From the NCBI GenBank assembly GCA_021850095.1, contig JAJZRX010000016.1:1-51644 (forward strand): a stretch of DNA of 51,644 bases, written 5' to 3'. The notes below the pieces were generated by a model. The model searched no databases and was not told the origin of the DNA. It worked only from the letters and a program-made list of their open reading frames with translations. Each line of letters starts with the position of its first letter. Position 1 is the stretch's first letter. The position numbers and the translations under genes are program-made. The stretch comes from Deltaproteobacteria bacterium (GTDB lineage: Bacteria; Desulfobacterota; Desulfuromonadia; Geobacterales; Pseudopelobacteraceae). Below, one piece after another: positions 32,367 through 41,330 of this stretch.

Positions 32367-33722
32367 ATGCCAACCATATTTATCTGTGACGACGAAGCCG
32401 AAATCCTGCGTTATCTGGACAAGCTGCTGCAAGCCAGCGGTTACAAGGTCGAAACCTTCAGCCGGGGCGCCGCCCTGCTTAAACGATTGGATTCGGCCGA
32501 AGCCGCTGCCTGCGACATCGTGCTACAGGATGTGCGCATGCCGGACATGGACGGGCTTCAGGTACTGAAACAGCTGCACACCCGAAAGCCCGGTCTGCCG
32601 GTGATCATCATGACCGGCCACGGCACGATCAATGATGCGGTTCAGGCCATCAAGGAAGGGGCCTACGATTACATCACCAAGCCCTTTCCCAAGGAAAAAC
32701 TGCTGGGGGTTCTGGAGCGCGTGCTTGACCATCGCCGGCTGGCCAGTGAAAACAAACAGCTGCGCGAGGAGTTTCTGCGCGGCGGCAGACAGGCCGAAAC
32801 AATGGTTTTCAAGAGCGCCCGCTTCCGCGAGGTGTATGATCTGACCCTGCAGGTGGCCGAGAGTGACGCCAACATAATGATCCTGGGAGAGTCCGGCACC
32901 GGCAAGGAACTGATCGCCAGAACGATCCACGGCAACAGCCAGCGAGTCGCCCGGCCCTTCGTATCGCTGAACTGCGCCACACTGTCGGACACGCTGCTTG
33001 AAAGCCAGCTGTTCGGACATGTCCGCGGCGCGTTCACCGGTGCGATTATCAATCAGAAGGGGTTGATTGAGGAGGCTGATGGCGGAACGCTCTTTCTGGA
33101 CGAAATAGGTGATGTCAGTCCGGCGGTTCAGGCCAAACTATTGCGCGTGATCCAGGAACGAGACTTTATTCCGGTCGGCTCGACCCGCCCCAAAAAAGTC
33201 AATGTGCGCTTCGTAGCCGCCACCAATAAGGATCTGCAGAAGGAGGTTCTGGAGGGAAGATTTCGCGAGGATCTTTATTATCGTCTGAACGTGATCACGA
33301 TCAATCTGCCGCCGCTGCGCGAACGGCGCGAAGACATAGAACCTCTGGCGCAGCATTTTTTGAAAATTAATACCGCCAGGATGAAAAAGGAGCTGCGCGG
33401 CATAGATGGAGAAGCGCTGCAACTGATGCAGCAGTATGACTGGCCCGGCAACGTGCGCGAGCTGGAGAACGTGATGGAGCGCGCCGTGATTCTGGCTCGC
33501 TCGGATACGATCACCACCGCGTTGCTGCCGATCGGGGCGATTCGTGAACGGACAGCCGCCGTAGTCGAACCGGCCCCGCTGGTCGCACTGGAAGAGATCG
33601 AGCGCCGGCATATCGAAGCGGTGCTGGCCCGGACCGGCTTTCACAAAAGCCGCAGCGCCGAAATCCTCGGCATTTCCCGTAAGACGCTTGATCGTAAGAT
33701 CCTGGAGTATGGCCTGTCATGA
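32367..33722 (+). CDS. NtrC-family sigma-54 response regulator (hydrogenase module)
   Basis: A 451-aa paralogue of the regulator at 17919. It has the receiver (FICDDEAEILRYLDK; Asp in VLQDVRMPDMDG), AAA+ domain (GESGTGKE, GAFTGA, GGTLFLDEIGD) and Fis-type helix-turn-helix (TGFHKSRSAEILGISRKTLDR). The ATG at 32367 is preferred to a frame start at 32289 because GAAAGAGG precedes it and MPTIFICDDE is the usual beginning. Its stop overlaps the kinase start (ATGA), so the pair is coupled. It should activate the divergent hydrogenase operon. Confidence 0.93.
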   Translation: MPTIFICDDEAEILRYLDKLLQASGYKVETFSRGAALLKRLDSAEAAACDIVLQDVRMPDMDGLQVLKQLHTRKPGLPVIIMTGHGTINDAVQAIKEGAYDYITKPFPKEKLLGVLERVLDHRRLASENKQLREEFLRGGRQAETMVFKSARFREVYDLTLQVAESDANIMILGESGTGKELIARTIHGNSQRVARPFVSLNCATLSDTLLESQLFGHVRGAFTGAIINQKGLIEEADGGTLFLDEIGDVSPAVQAKLLRVIQERDFIPVGSTRPKKVNVRFVAATNKDLQKEVLEGRFREDLYYRLNVITINLPPLRERREDIEPLAQHFLKINTARMKKELRGIDGEALQLMQQYDWPGNVRELENVMERAVILARSDTITTALLPIGAIRERTAAVVEPAPLVALEEIERRHIEAVLARTGFHKSRSAEILGISRKTLDRKILEYGLS

Positions 33723-35746
33723 GGATCAGGCGTTTGCGCTCTTCAATCCGCTTCAAGCTGACCGTGGCCACACTGGTGCCGCTGATATTCGCGATCACGG
33801 TCTGCTGGCTGCTGGGTGTCTCGCTGATCACGGCCCGTTTTTATAAACAGGCCGAACAGACCGTGGAAACGAACCTTTACTCCGCCCATGAAATACTGAT
33901 GGGTGAAACGGCCAGACTTTCCGACATTATACGCCTGACCGGACAAACCGCCGAACTGTCCCGCGCCATGGATTTTAACGCAAAAGCGCCCCCACCTCCG
34001 CTCCAGCTGATTCTGCACAATGAACGCTTAAGCTTTCTGACCTTGGTCGATCGGTATGGCTTTGTGCGCTACCGGGCAGGTAATCCGGGCGTCACCGGCG
34101 ATTCCAGACAGAAGGAAAAACTGATTGCCGATGCGCTGAAAGGGGTCGTCGCCAGCGGGATCATGCTGCTTTCCCCGGAACAGGCCGCGCTGGAGAACCC
34201 GCAGCTTCCGCAGCTGATCACTATTCCGGTCAAACAGACCCCCCGTGCCAGGCCGTACAGCAGGCAAGCCGAAAATCGCGGCATGTTCCTGGTGGCGGCC
34301 GCGCCGGTCATGGCCCACGACGGCACCGTGGCCGGGGTGCTGTATGGCGGCGTGCTGATGAATGGCGACAACCGGCTGGTTGACCGAATTTCAAAAGTGC
34401 TCTTCCAGCATGGAGACAGCAGGGAGCCGGGTCACACCACCGGAACCACCACGCTGTTTCTCGACGACATCCGAATCGCCACAACCGTACGGGACAGCAG
34501 CGGTCAGCGCGCCATCGGCAGCATGATGTCGGCCGACGTGTACGAACTGATCAGCAGAGGGCAAAAATGGATCGGCAAGGCTTTTGTGCTGGAACACCGC
34601 AATATCGCCGCCTACGAGCCACTGCGCGACTATCGGGGCAGCGTCGCCGGCGCCTTGTATATCGGCGTTCCGGAGCAGCCCTACCGTCAGCTGCGCTTCC
34701 AGATCAATCTGCTGTTTTCGGGGGTTTTATTCTTTGTCACCTTGATCGGGGCCGTGCTTTCGACCTGGCTCAGCCGGCGTCTGTCGCAGCCGGTCAAAGC
34801 GCTGGAAGAGGAGGTACGCAGAATCGCCTGTGACGAGAAGCGGCCAGATATTTTCGTTAACAGTAACGACGAAATCGCTTCGCTGGCAAACGAATTCAAT
34901 ATAATGAAGCACCGCCTGGCGGAGCGGGAACAGGAAAACCTGAATCTCAACCGGACTCTGGAAGAGAAGGTGTTGAAACGCACCAGACAACTGGAGGAAA
35001 CCAGCCTGGAGCTGTTGAACGCACAAAAGGAACTGGCCCAGGCCGAACGGCTGGCCGGCATCGGCCTGCTGGCCTCCGGCGTGGCGCATGAGATCAACAA
35101 CCCGCTGGCCATCATCCGCGGCAACGCCGAACTTTTACAACTGGAGGTGAAAAGCGGCGAAACGGAGCCGGATGAACTGGAGACTATACTGCGCCAAGTA
35201 GGGCGCATAGAACGCATCGTCAGAAATCTGCGCGCCTTTTCACGGGGTGGGATTCAGCTGGTCAGCCGTTTTTCGCTGGCGCAGGTGCTGGATGATATTC
35301 TTGGTCAGGTTGGCCACCAGATTCCCCTGGAGCCGTACCGGATAGCGCGGGATTACTGGGGCAAGGATCAGGAAATAGAAGGGGATCAGGATCAGATCCG
35401 TCAGGTTTTCACCAATCTGGTGCTGAACGGCCTGCAGGCCATGGAGGGGGGCGGCATACTGACGCTGGATCTTTCAGCGGATGCGGCCGGGGAAACGATC
35501 TCCGTTACGGTCGCCGACAGCGGCCCCGGCATCAGTCCGGAACATATGGAAAAAATCTTCACCCCCTTTTTCAGCACCAAAGCTCGCGGCACCGGCCTGG
35601 GGCTGGCGGTTTCCTACGGCATCGTCAAAGATCACGGCGGTGACATCCGGGTTTCCAACCGGGAAGGGCAGGGGGCCTGCTTTACGGTGACCCTGCCGCT
35701 GAAGCAGAGCGAAAAAGCCGACAGCACCGATGCAGCGCCACCGTAA
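33719..35746 (+). CDS. Sensor histidine kinase, Cache-HAMP-HisKA-HATPase (hydrogenase module)
   Basis: A 675-aa kinase of the same plan as that at 20283: first helix near 15-37 (LTVATLVPLIFAITVCWLLG), periplasmic Cache-like region with FLTLVDRYGFVRYRAGNPG and VAAAPVMAHDGTVAGVLYGG, second helix near 335, HAMP, HisKA (GVAHEINNPLAI) and HATPase (DSGPGISPEHMEKIF). The last 150 residues are nearly identical in the two kinases, while the sensor part shares only scattered blocks. It presumably phosphorylates the regulator whose stop it overlaps. Confidence 0.92.
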   Translation: MRIRRLRSSIRFKLTVATLVPLIFAITVCWLLGVSLITARFYKQAEQTVETNLYSAHEILMGETARLSDIIRLTGQTAELSRAMDFNAKAPPPPLQLILHNERLSFLTLVDRYGFVRYRAGNPGVTGDSRQKEKLIADALKGVVASGIMLLSPEQAALENPQLPQLITIPVKQTPRARPYSRQAENRGMFLVAAAPVMAHDGTVAGVLYGGVLMNGDNRLVDRISKVLFQHGDSREPGHTTGTTTLFLDDIRIATTVRDSSGQRAIGSMMSADVYELISRGQKWIGKAFVLEHRNIAAYEPLRDYRGSVAGALYIGVPEQPYRQLRFQINLLFSGVLFFVTLIGAVLSTWLSRRLSQPVKALEEEVRRIACDEKRPDIFVNSNDEIASLANEFNIMKHRLAEREQENLNLNRTLEEKVLKRTRQLEETSLELLNAQKELAQAERLAGIGLLASGVAHEINNPLAIIRGNAELLQLEVKSGETEPDELETILRQVGRIERIVRNLRAFSRGGIQLVSRFSLAQVLDDILGQVGHQIPLEPYRIARDYWGKDQEIEGDQDQIRQVFTNLVLNGLQAMEGGGILTLDLSADAAGETISVTVADSGPGISPEHMEKIFTPFFSTKARGTGLGLAVSYGIVKDHGGDIRVSNREGQGACFTVTLPLKQSEKADSTDAAPP

Positions 35747-35748
35747 AG

Positions 35749-36099
35749 CTATTTCACAATCGGCCGTTGCAGTACTTGAGCCGCATTTTCCAGGGTACCC
35801 AGATTGACCAGATCCCGATAGCCGGACTTTTTCAGCGTTTCTTCAGCGATGGCGGTCCGGCGGCCGGAACGGCAGTAAAGGTAAATTTTGGTACTCTTGT
35901 CGGGGGCAACCGCCGTGATGCCCTGCTCGATGATGTCATAGGGGATCAGCACCGCACCCTCCAGATGCCCCTCATTCCACTCGGCTTCGCTCCTGACATC
36001 CACAATAACCGCAGCGCTGCTTTCCTTTTCTGCCGCAAAGGATGACAGGGCGAACAGTACCAGCACAATTGACAACGTTACGATTCTGATGATCTTCAT
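35749..36099 (-). CDS. Periplasmic rhodanese-domain protein
   Basis: A 116-aa single-domain rhodanese with a signal peptide (IIRIVTLSIVLVLFALSSFAA). The active-site loop is CRSGRR near residue 76, and VIVDVRSEAEWNEGHLEGAVLIPY is the standard N-terminal half. It resembles PspE and could handle persulfide sulfur in the periplasm. It converges on the kinase gene with only two bases between the stops. GAGG precedes its ATG. A relic of the same gene lies after the other kinase (22261-22345), so it belongs to the duplicated module. Confidence 0.9.
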   Translation of the reverse strand: MKIIRIVTLSIVLVLFALSSFAAEKESSAAVIVDVRSEAEWNEGHLEGAVLIPYDIIEQGITAVAPDKSTKIYLYCRSGRRTAIAEETLKKSGYRDLVNLGTLENAAQVLQRPIVK

Positions 36100-36163
36100 C
36101 TGCTTTTCCTCTTTTTAGTTTTTCATCCAAGGTTAATGCTGCTGCGGTTAAACTTCTGACCTT

Positions 36164-36260
36164 CATGCGCGATCCTTTCAGCGGCATTGGCAAACCTGAA
36201 CCACTCACATATCTGGCACAGGGCGCATGGTCGAGACACCTCATCGTCTGTCTAGTTCGT
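36164..36260 (+). pseudogene. Truncated YoeB-type toxin relic
   Basis: CATGCGCGATCCTTTCAGCG and the following sequence match 37338 onward in the intact toxin gene (MRDPFSGIGKPEPL, YLAQGAWSR) with few changes, then about 14 bases are missing before TCGTCTGTCTAGTTCGT. Neither end of the gene is present. Confidence 0.75.
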
Positions 36261-36337
36261 ATCTGCAGTTACTGATTTCGCAATTGCTGCAAAATCAAGT
36301 TTGTGGTAACTGTATAACATTGCGAAAGGAGGTTGTC

Positions 36338-36544
36338 ATGTTACAACAACCACAAACAACACCTGTTCCCAAACGAACAAAAAAAGCCATCCAGCATGAT
36401 GAGACTGATCGTGCCGGCTTTTTGCGTTTAACTTTGGCAGAACGCAGACGAATCCTGCGGGAGCAGGCCCGGAAGCTACTTGACTGCTATACCAGCAATA
36501 CCGAAATAACCGGTATGGGCGGTGGAGACTTCATTGGTTGCTAA
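36338..36544 (+). CDS. Probable antitoxin of the following MazF-like toxin
   Basis: A 68-aa protein starting MLQQPQTTPVPKRTKKAI. The middle LRLTLAERRRILREQARKL is a helical motif found in short antitoxins preceding MazF-type genes; I do not assign a named family. The start follows AAAGGAGG; a frame extending back to 36227 begins in a toxin relic and is rejected. The C-terminus (ITGMGGGDFIGC) overlaps the toxin start by about 23 bases. Confidence 0.65.
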   Translation: MLQQPQTTPVPKRTKKAIQHDETDRAGFLRLTLAERRRILREQARKLLDCYTSNTEITGMGGGDFIGC

Positions 36545-36884
36545 ACCAAAACGCGGCGAAATTTGGTTGGTCAATCTTGATCCTACCATCGGAGCAGAAA
36601 TCAAAAAGACCCGCCCGGCAGTCATTATCAGTTCCGATTCTGTCGGTATTCTTCCTGTTCGCCTGATTGCCCCGGTCACCGGCTGGGACGATCGCTATTC
36701 CGGAAATATCTGGCACATCCTCATCATCCCCGACGCAAGCAATAACCTTTCAAAGCCTTCCGCAGTCGATGTTTTACAAGTGCGCGGGATCGATACCGCC
36801 CGTCTTGTTCATCGGATTGGAAAACTTGGTCACAAAACCATGCGAGAGATTATCGAAGCTCTTATCGCCGTGATAGAAGGTTAA
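36522..36884 (+). CDS. MazF/PemK-family mRNA interferase toxin
   Basis: A 120-aa PemK-like barrel. The start region KPKRGEIWLVNLDPTIGAEI and the basic KKTRPAVIIS are the diagnostic first strands; VRLIAPVTGWDDR and the C-terminal LGHKTMREIIEAL complete it. MazF enzymes cut mRNA at short sites. The start may be GTG at 36522 or TTG at 36534; the latter has a GGTGGAG ribosome site at better spacing. Both lie within the antitoxin gene, so expression is coupled. Confidence 0.9.
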   Translation: METSLVAKPKRGEIWLVNLDPTIGAEIKKTRPAVIISSDSVGILPVRLIAPVTGWDDRYSGNIWHILIIPDASNNLSKPSAVDVLQVRGIDTARLVHRIGKLGHKTMREIIEALIAVIEG

Positions 36885-36955
36885 CCCTCCCTTATTGCTT
36901 TCCCCGTGCCACTGCTGTACACTTCTGCCGTACATGTCAAGGAGGTGTCACGATC

Positions 36956-37234
36956 ATGTTGCAAACGACCTATACCAATGCCAGAGCTAATTTTGCCGGA
37001 CTTTGTGACGAAGTCACAGAAAACCGGGAGATCGTCCTCATTCGTCGCCGCAAGGGAAGCAATGTAGCGATGATTGCCGCCGACGAATTGCAAAGCCTCG
37101 TGGAAAGCGCACACCTGATGCGCTCTCCCAAAAATGCCGAACGGATTCTCTCTGCCCTGGAACGCGCATTAAAAGGTGGCGGAGAAGCGTCAACCCTGAA
37201 GTCGCTCCGTTCCGAGGTTGGTCTTGAAGAGTAA
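36956..37234 (+). CDS. yefM: YefM/Phd-family antitoxin
   Basis: A 92-aa antitoxin starting MLQTTYTNARANFAGLCDEV, then NREIVLIRRRKGSNVAMIAADELQSL, the typical YefM fold with its DNA-binding N-terminus. The C-terminal tail (residues 60-92) binds the toxin. AAGGAGG precedes the ATG. The toxin start overlaps its end by 17 bases. The pair should be autoregulated. Confidence 0.92.
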   Translation: MLQTTYTNARANFAGLCDEVTENREIVLIRRRKGSNVAMIAADELQSLVESAHLMRSPKNAERILSALERALKGGGEASTLKSLRSEVGLEE

Positions 37235-37493
37235 ACAGCGGGATTCCGTTTTCCAGGCCGAATTTCGTGAAGACCTGCGGTGTTGGGTGGAGACTGATCG
37301 AAAGACCGCTCTGCGCGCTTTAGACCTGGTTGAAGCAATCATGCGCGACCCTTTCAGCGGCATTGGCAAACCGGAACCGCTCAAATATCTGGCACAGGGC
37401 GCATGGTCGAGACGCCTCACTCAAGAACACCGCATCGTCTATCTTGTTCGTGACGACCGCATCGATTTCCTTCAGGCACGCTATCATTATTGA
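37218..37493 (+). CDS. yoeB: YoeB/Txe-family ribosome-dependent RNase toxin
   Basis: A 91-aa RelE-fold toxin. DPFSGIGKPEPLKYL, WSRRLTQEHRIVYLV and the closing QARYHY are diagnostic: Glu, Arg, His and Tyr of the catalytic set are present. YoeB cuts mRNA at the ribosome's A site. It starts with TTG at 37218 or 37224 inside yefM. A 97-base relic of the same gene lies at 36164. Confidence 0.92.
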   Translation: MVLKSKQRDSVFQAEFREDLRCWVETDRKTALRALDLVEAIMRDPFSGIGKPEPLKYLAQGAWSRRLTQEHRIVYLVRDDRIDFLQARYHY

Positions 37494-37597
37494 AACTTTT
37501 TATCACTTGGTTCAACGGGGAACATATTTATCGCTCCGACTGTGGGCCGCCACATTGTTGAACATATAGTATTTACATCACTGAATGGACGTGCGAA

Positions 37598-37993
37598 TTA
37601 TTCATATTGTTCAAGCTCTCTTTGCAAATCCTTTTGCAGTTGCGACGGGGCAACCACAACTCCCTTTTTATCTGGAGTGGGAAAGACTGCCAGTTTGCGA
37701 TTATCTTTTATCATCCTTGGAATCCAGTTTGTCATGAATGCTTCAAGCTCTAGCCTTTCTGGCTTACTATCCGACCATTCACCATTTGCTAAAGCTGCCG
37801 CATACTCATGATGTGGCCAAACAGGGATACATTCATTTCCTTCGTTGTCCCCAAACAATACATATCCGTCTGATCCCTTTAGTGTCCAGAGCACTTGCCA
37901 GTCAGTAACCTTGGAAACGAAGTGATTGTATCGTTGAGTTGCTGTGAGCGAGACTACTTCATCGAATTGTGGTTTATTCATTTTGTATGGCAT
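37598..37993 (-). CDS. DUF2750 family protein
   Basis: A 131-aa protein with the DUF2750 pattern: TATQRYNHFVSKVTDWQVLWTL, then VLFGDNEGNECIPVWPHHEYA and AFMTNWIPRMIKDNRKLAVF. Function is unknown. The true start may be MNKPQFDEVV at residue 5. It stands alone on the minus strand between toxin genes and gpmI, with lower GC than its neighbours, which suggests a mobile or recently acquired gene. Confidence 0.8.
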   Translation of the reverse strand: MPYKMNKPQFDEVVSLTATQRYNHFVSKVTDWQVLWTLKGSDGYVLFGDNEGNECIPVWPHHEYAAALANGEWSDSKPERLELEAFMTNWIPRMIKDNRKLAVFPTPDKKGVVVAPSQLQKDLQRELEQYE

Positions 37994-38039
37994 ATTTTCT
38001 CGCTCAACCTCCCAAATGGTATACGTTCCAATTCAAACA

Positions 38040-38079
38040 AAAGCCGCCCGATCAGGCAAATGCTGGATCGGGCGGCTTT
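38040..38079 (-). terminator. Rho-independent terminator of gpmI
   Basis: A 14-bp perfect stem (AAAGCCGCCCGATC / GATCGGGCGGCTTT) 30 bases beyond the gpmI stop, with a T-rich stretch on the minus strand. It could also serve the facing direction. Confidence 0.9.
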
Positions 38080-38110
38080 GAGTTGTGCCATCACTCTGTC
38101 GCGGACACCA

Positions 38111-39643
38111 TCAGAACAGGCTTTCCCCGGCCATCTCCATCGGCTGCGCTATCCCCAGCATCTTCAGCATGGTCGGCGCTATGTCGGCCAGGCGGCCCCC
38201 TTCGCGCAGGGTGACGCCTTTGCGGCTGTCATCCGCCAGGATCAGCCAGACCGGATTGACCGTATGGGCCGTGAACGGTTCGCCGTTTTCATCGGCCATC
38301 TGCTCGGCGTTGCCGTGGTCAGCCGTGATCAGCACCGCGCCGCCCAAAAGCTGCACCCTGGCTACCACCTGCCCGACACAGGCATCCACCGCCTCGACCG
38401 CCTTGATCGCCGCAGCTTCGACGCCGGTATGGCCGACCATGTCGCAGTTGGCGAAGTTGAGGATGATCACGTCGTAGTCATCCCGATCCAGAAGCTTCAG
38501 GAGTTTTTCGGTCACCTGGTAGGCGCTCATCTCCGGCTTCAGATCGTAGGTGGCCACCTCCTTGGGGGACGGGATCAGGGCCCGGTCTTCACCCGGAAAG
38601 GGGGTCTCGACCCCGCCATTGAAGAAGAAGGTCACATGGGCGTATTTCTCGGTTTCGGCGATGCGCAGCTGCTTCAGTCCGGCATCGGCCAGCACCCCCC
38701 CCAGGATGTTGATCGGCTCGCTGGAGGCAAAAGCGATCGGCAGCCCAAAGGTGGCATCGTACTCGGTCAGACAGACATAACCGGCCAACTTTGGCCGATT
38801 GTGACGCTTAAAGCCATCAAAATGGTCAAGGGCCAGCGCACGGGTGATCTCGCGGGCCCGGTCGGAGCGGAAGTTGAAAAAGATGAATCCGTCGCCATCC
38901 AGCACCTGGCCGACCGGCGCGCCTTGATCGCAGATCACGGCCGGAACGACGAATTCGTCGAATATTTTGGAATCGTAGCTCCGTTCTATGGCCGCCTGCG
39001 AAGAGGGCGACAGATCCCCCAGGCCATGCACCATGGCGTTATAGGCCTTCTCAACCCGCTCCCAGCGGTTATCGCGATCCATGGCATAGTAACGTCCCAT
39101 CACAGTGGCGATCCGGCCGACGCCGATCCGTCCGATCTCTTTTTCCAGCTGCGCCAGATACTCGGCGCCGCTCTGGGGCGGCGTGTCGCGCCCATCCAGC
39201 AGGCAATGCACGAACACATCCTTAAGCCCCTGGCGCTTGGCCAGTTCCAGCAGGGCGTAGAGGTGGCTGTTATGGGAATGCACACCGCCATCCGACAGCA
39301 AGCCGGACAGATGCAGACGGCCGCCGGCCGCCTTGACCTTGGCGATGCACTCCAGCAGAACCGGATTGCTGAAGAAATCGCCGTCCTCAATCGACTTGCT
39401 GACGCGGGTCAGCTCCTGATACACCACCCGGCCGGCGCCGATGTTGAGGTGCCCGACTTCGGAGTTGCCCATCTGCCCTTCCGGCAGCCCCACCGCCATA
39501 CCGGAGGTGCGGATCGGAACATGGGGGTATTCGGCCAGCAGGCGGGTCAGGTTGGGGGTTTTGGCCAGTGCGACGGCGTTGTGGGCAGGGTTGGGGTTGA
39601 TTCCCCAGCCATCCAGAATCATCAGCAGGAGCGGTTTTTTCAT
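38111..39643 (-). CDS. gpmI: 2,3-bisphosphoglycerate-independent phosphoglycerate mutase
   Basis: A 510-aa glycolytic enzyme that interconverts 3- and 2-phosphoglycerate using two Mn ions and a phosphoserine. The start [13 protein letters not shown] has the metal-binding Asp; [19 protein letters not shown] holds the catalytic Ser; later [13 protein letters not shown] and [11 protein letters not shown] give the remaining ligands. The length is typical. GGAGG precedes the ATG. It ends a housekeeping run nadD-rsfS-rlmH-gpmI, separated from rlmH by an inverted-repeat element. Confidence 0.96.
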   Translation of the reverse strand: MKKPLLLMILDGWGINPNPAHNAVALAKTPNLTRLLAEYPHVPIRTSGMAVGLPEGQMGNSEVGHLNIGAGRVVYQELTRVSKSIEDGDFFSNPVLLECIAKVKAAGGRLHLSGLLSDGGVHSHNSHLYALLELAKRQGLKDVFVHCLLDGRDTPPQSGAEYLAQLEKEIGRIGVGRIATVMGRYYAMDRDNRWERVEKAYNAMVHGLGDLSPSSQAAIERSYDSKIFDEFVVPAVICDQGAPVGQVLDGDGFIFFNFRSDRAREITRALALDHFDGFKRHNRPKLAGYVCLTEYDATFGLPIAFASSEPINILGGVLADAGLKQLRIAETEKYAHVTFFFNGGVETPFPGEDRALIPSPKEVATYDLKPEMSAYQVTEKLLKLLDRDDYDVIILNFANCDMVGHTGVEAAAIKAVEAVDACVGQVVARVQLLGGAVLITADHGNAEQMADENGEPFTAHTVNPVWLILADDSRKGVTLREGGRLADIAPTMLKMLGIAQPMEMAGESLF

Positions 39644-39687
39644 ATTAAAACCTCCATGAGAGAAATCTTTCAGATACTAAAAGCATT

Positions 39688-39809
39688 ACCACGGAGGACA
39701 CGGAGTAATACAGAGGAAAAATTCCCAAATTACTTTTTGAACGCTTGTTCCGAGTTTTCCATGCGTTGGTGCATGAACGGCTCCGAATTCCCTCCGTGTC
39801 CTCCGTGGT
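39688..39809. repeat. ACGGAG-type inverted-repeat element, copy 4
   Basis: ACCACGGAGGACACGGAG (39688-39705) pairs exactly with CTCCGTGTCCTCCGTGGT (39792-39809). It sits between rlmH and gpmI and shares its left border with copy 3. Confidence 0.82.
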
Positions 39810-39820
39810 CAGCTTTGATT

Positions 39821-40279
39821 TTAATGATGGTACGGTTCTTTGTTCAGGATCGTGAAGGCGCGGTAGATCTGCTCCAGCAGAAAAGCCCGCACCATCTGGT
39901 GGGTAAAGGTCATGCGCGATAACGCCAGCAGTTTGCCCCGGCGGCGGAATTCTTCGGAAAAACCGTAGGCGCCGCCGATGACAAACACCAGATCGCCAAC
40001 CCCCGCATCGCGTTGCTTGCCGATAAAGGCCGCCAGACCGGGTGAGTCCATCTGCTCGCCCCGTTCATCCAGCAAGACAAGCGTCGCGCCAGGTGGAATA
40101 TGCTTCTCCAGCCGCTCGCACTCGCGGCGGCGCATCTCCTCGGCTTCGGCGCCCTTCTCGTCGCGGATGTCGATCAGCTCCAGCGGGCAATAGCGCCGGA
40201 TACGGCCGGCATAATCATTGAGCGCCTCTTTGACCCAGGGATCGCGGCTCTTGCCGACCCATAACACCTTCAGTTTCAA
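39821..40279 (-). CDS. rlmH: 23S rRNA pseudouridine-1915 N3-methyltransferase RlmH
   Basis: A 152-aa SPOUT-fold methyltransferase acting on assembled ribosomes. The SAM-binding knot is at FVIGGAYGFSEEFR and the C-terminus LSRMTFTHQMVRAFLLEQIY-RAFTILNKEPYHH is diagnostic. It overlaps rsfS by four bases. Confidence 0.95.
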   Translation of the reverse strand: MKLKVLWVGKSRDPWVKEALNDYAGRIRRYCPLELIDIRDEKGAEAEEMRRRECERLEKHIPPGATLVLLDERGEQMDSPGLAAFIGKQRDAGVGDLVFVIGGAYGFSEEFRRRGKLLALSRMTFTHQMVRAFLLEQIYRAFTILNKEPYHH

Positions 40280-40689
40280 AAATCATCTTCCCTGCGGGCG
40301 GCCTTGATTTCGGCCGGCAGCTCCAGTTCCGGCGCCAGCCCCCACAGTCCGTCCAGATCGTAATAACGCCGCAGGCTGTCATGGAAGATATGCACCAGCA
40401 CATCGCTGTAGTCCATCACGATCCATTTGCCATCGGTGGCGCCCTCGATATCGTTGACCTTGCCGTATTTCTTCAGTCCTGTACGGATGTTGTCGGCAAT
40501 GGCCTGGTTCTGCTTGTCGGAAGCACCCGAGATGATCACCATATAATCGGCGATCGATGAGACCTTGGAGATGTCGCGCACGCAGATATCAAAGGCTTTT
40601 TTGTCATAGGCCAGTTCGGCGCATTTCAGGGCTCGTTCGCTGGCGGTCAGGGTCGTCTTTTCGACCGTTTTGGTTTTTTTTACGGGCAT
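40276..40689 (-). CDS. rsfS: Ribosomal silencing factor RsfS
   Basis: A 137-aa factor that binds L14 of the large subunit and blocks subunit joining when nutrients are short. [13 protein letters not shown] and [27 protein letters not shown] are family signatures. The first 20 residues ([14 protein letters not shown]) are a basic extension. It overlaps nadD by ten bases. Confidence 0.94.
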   Translation of the reverse strand: [137 protein letters not shown]

Positions 40690-41330
40690 TCGGTATAGAT
40701 CCTTTGCTGCGAGATATATGCTGCTACTGCTGGCGGAACAAGTCCGTCAATGCTTTTTCCGGCGGCAAGCAGCCGGCGGATTTCGGTGGATGAGATGTTC
40801 TGCGGCTGATCCGGTACAAACTGGACAAAGTAACCGGATGTGTGCAGCAGGCGGCGCGATTCGCCATCATAACTGAACTCGCCCCGGATGACAACCGGCA
40901 GGGCGCCCAGCGGGTCGTCGATGGCGCAGCCGGGGCGTTCAAAAACGATCAGGTTGCAGGAGCGGAAGATGTCGGCATAGCGGTGCCAGAGCCCCAATTC
41001 CAGAAATGAATCGCCGCCGATGATGAAGAACAGCTCGTCATCCGGCAGCCGCTCCCGGAAGATCCGGATCGTATCGATGGAATAGGACTTGCCGCTCCGT
41101 TCCCCTTCCAAGGCCGACAGCTCAAAAAACGGATTGCCCGCTATCGCCAGCTGCACCATCCGGCAGCGCAGGGCAAAGGGCACATCCCCGGCCAGCTTCT
41201 TGTGGGGCGGATCGGCAGCCGGAATAAAAATTACCCGCTCGAGAGCGCAGGCGACCCGGGCCTGCGCGGCAATCCGCAGATGGGCGTTGTGAATCGGGTT
41301 GAAGGTTCCCCCCATCAATCCGATCTTCAT
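40680..41330 (-). CDS. nadD: Nicotinate-nucleotide adenylyltransferase
   Basis: A 216-aa enzyme joining ATP and nicotinate mononucleotide in NAD synthesis. The nucleotidyltransferase motif GGTFNPIHNAHLRIA starts at residue 7 and the second motif ISSTEIRRLL lies near 187. It overlaps the gene for the MshEN protein by four bases, so the housekeeping genes may be co-transcribed with the secretion genes. Confidence 0.95.
   Translation of the reverse strand: MKIGLMGGTFNPIHNAHLRIAAQARVACALERVIFIPAADPPHKKLAGDVPFALRCRMVQLAIAGNPFFELSALEGERSGKSYSIDTIRIFRERLPDDELFFIIGGDSFLELGLWHRYADIFRSCNLIVFERPGCAIDDPLGALPVVIRGEFSYDGESRRLLHTSGYFVQFVPDQPQNISSTEIRRLLAAGKSIDGLVPPAVAAYISQQRIYTECP

Noticed and set aside
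36227..36337. N-terminal extension of the MazF-type antitoxin
   Set aside because: It begins inside the YoeB relic and ignores the AAAGGAGG ribosome site just before the start at 36338.
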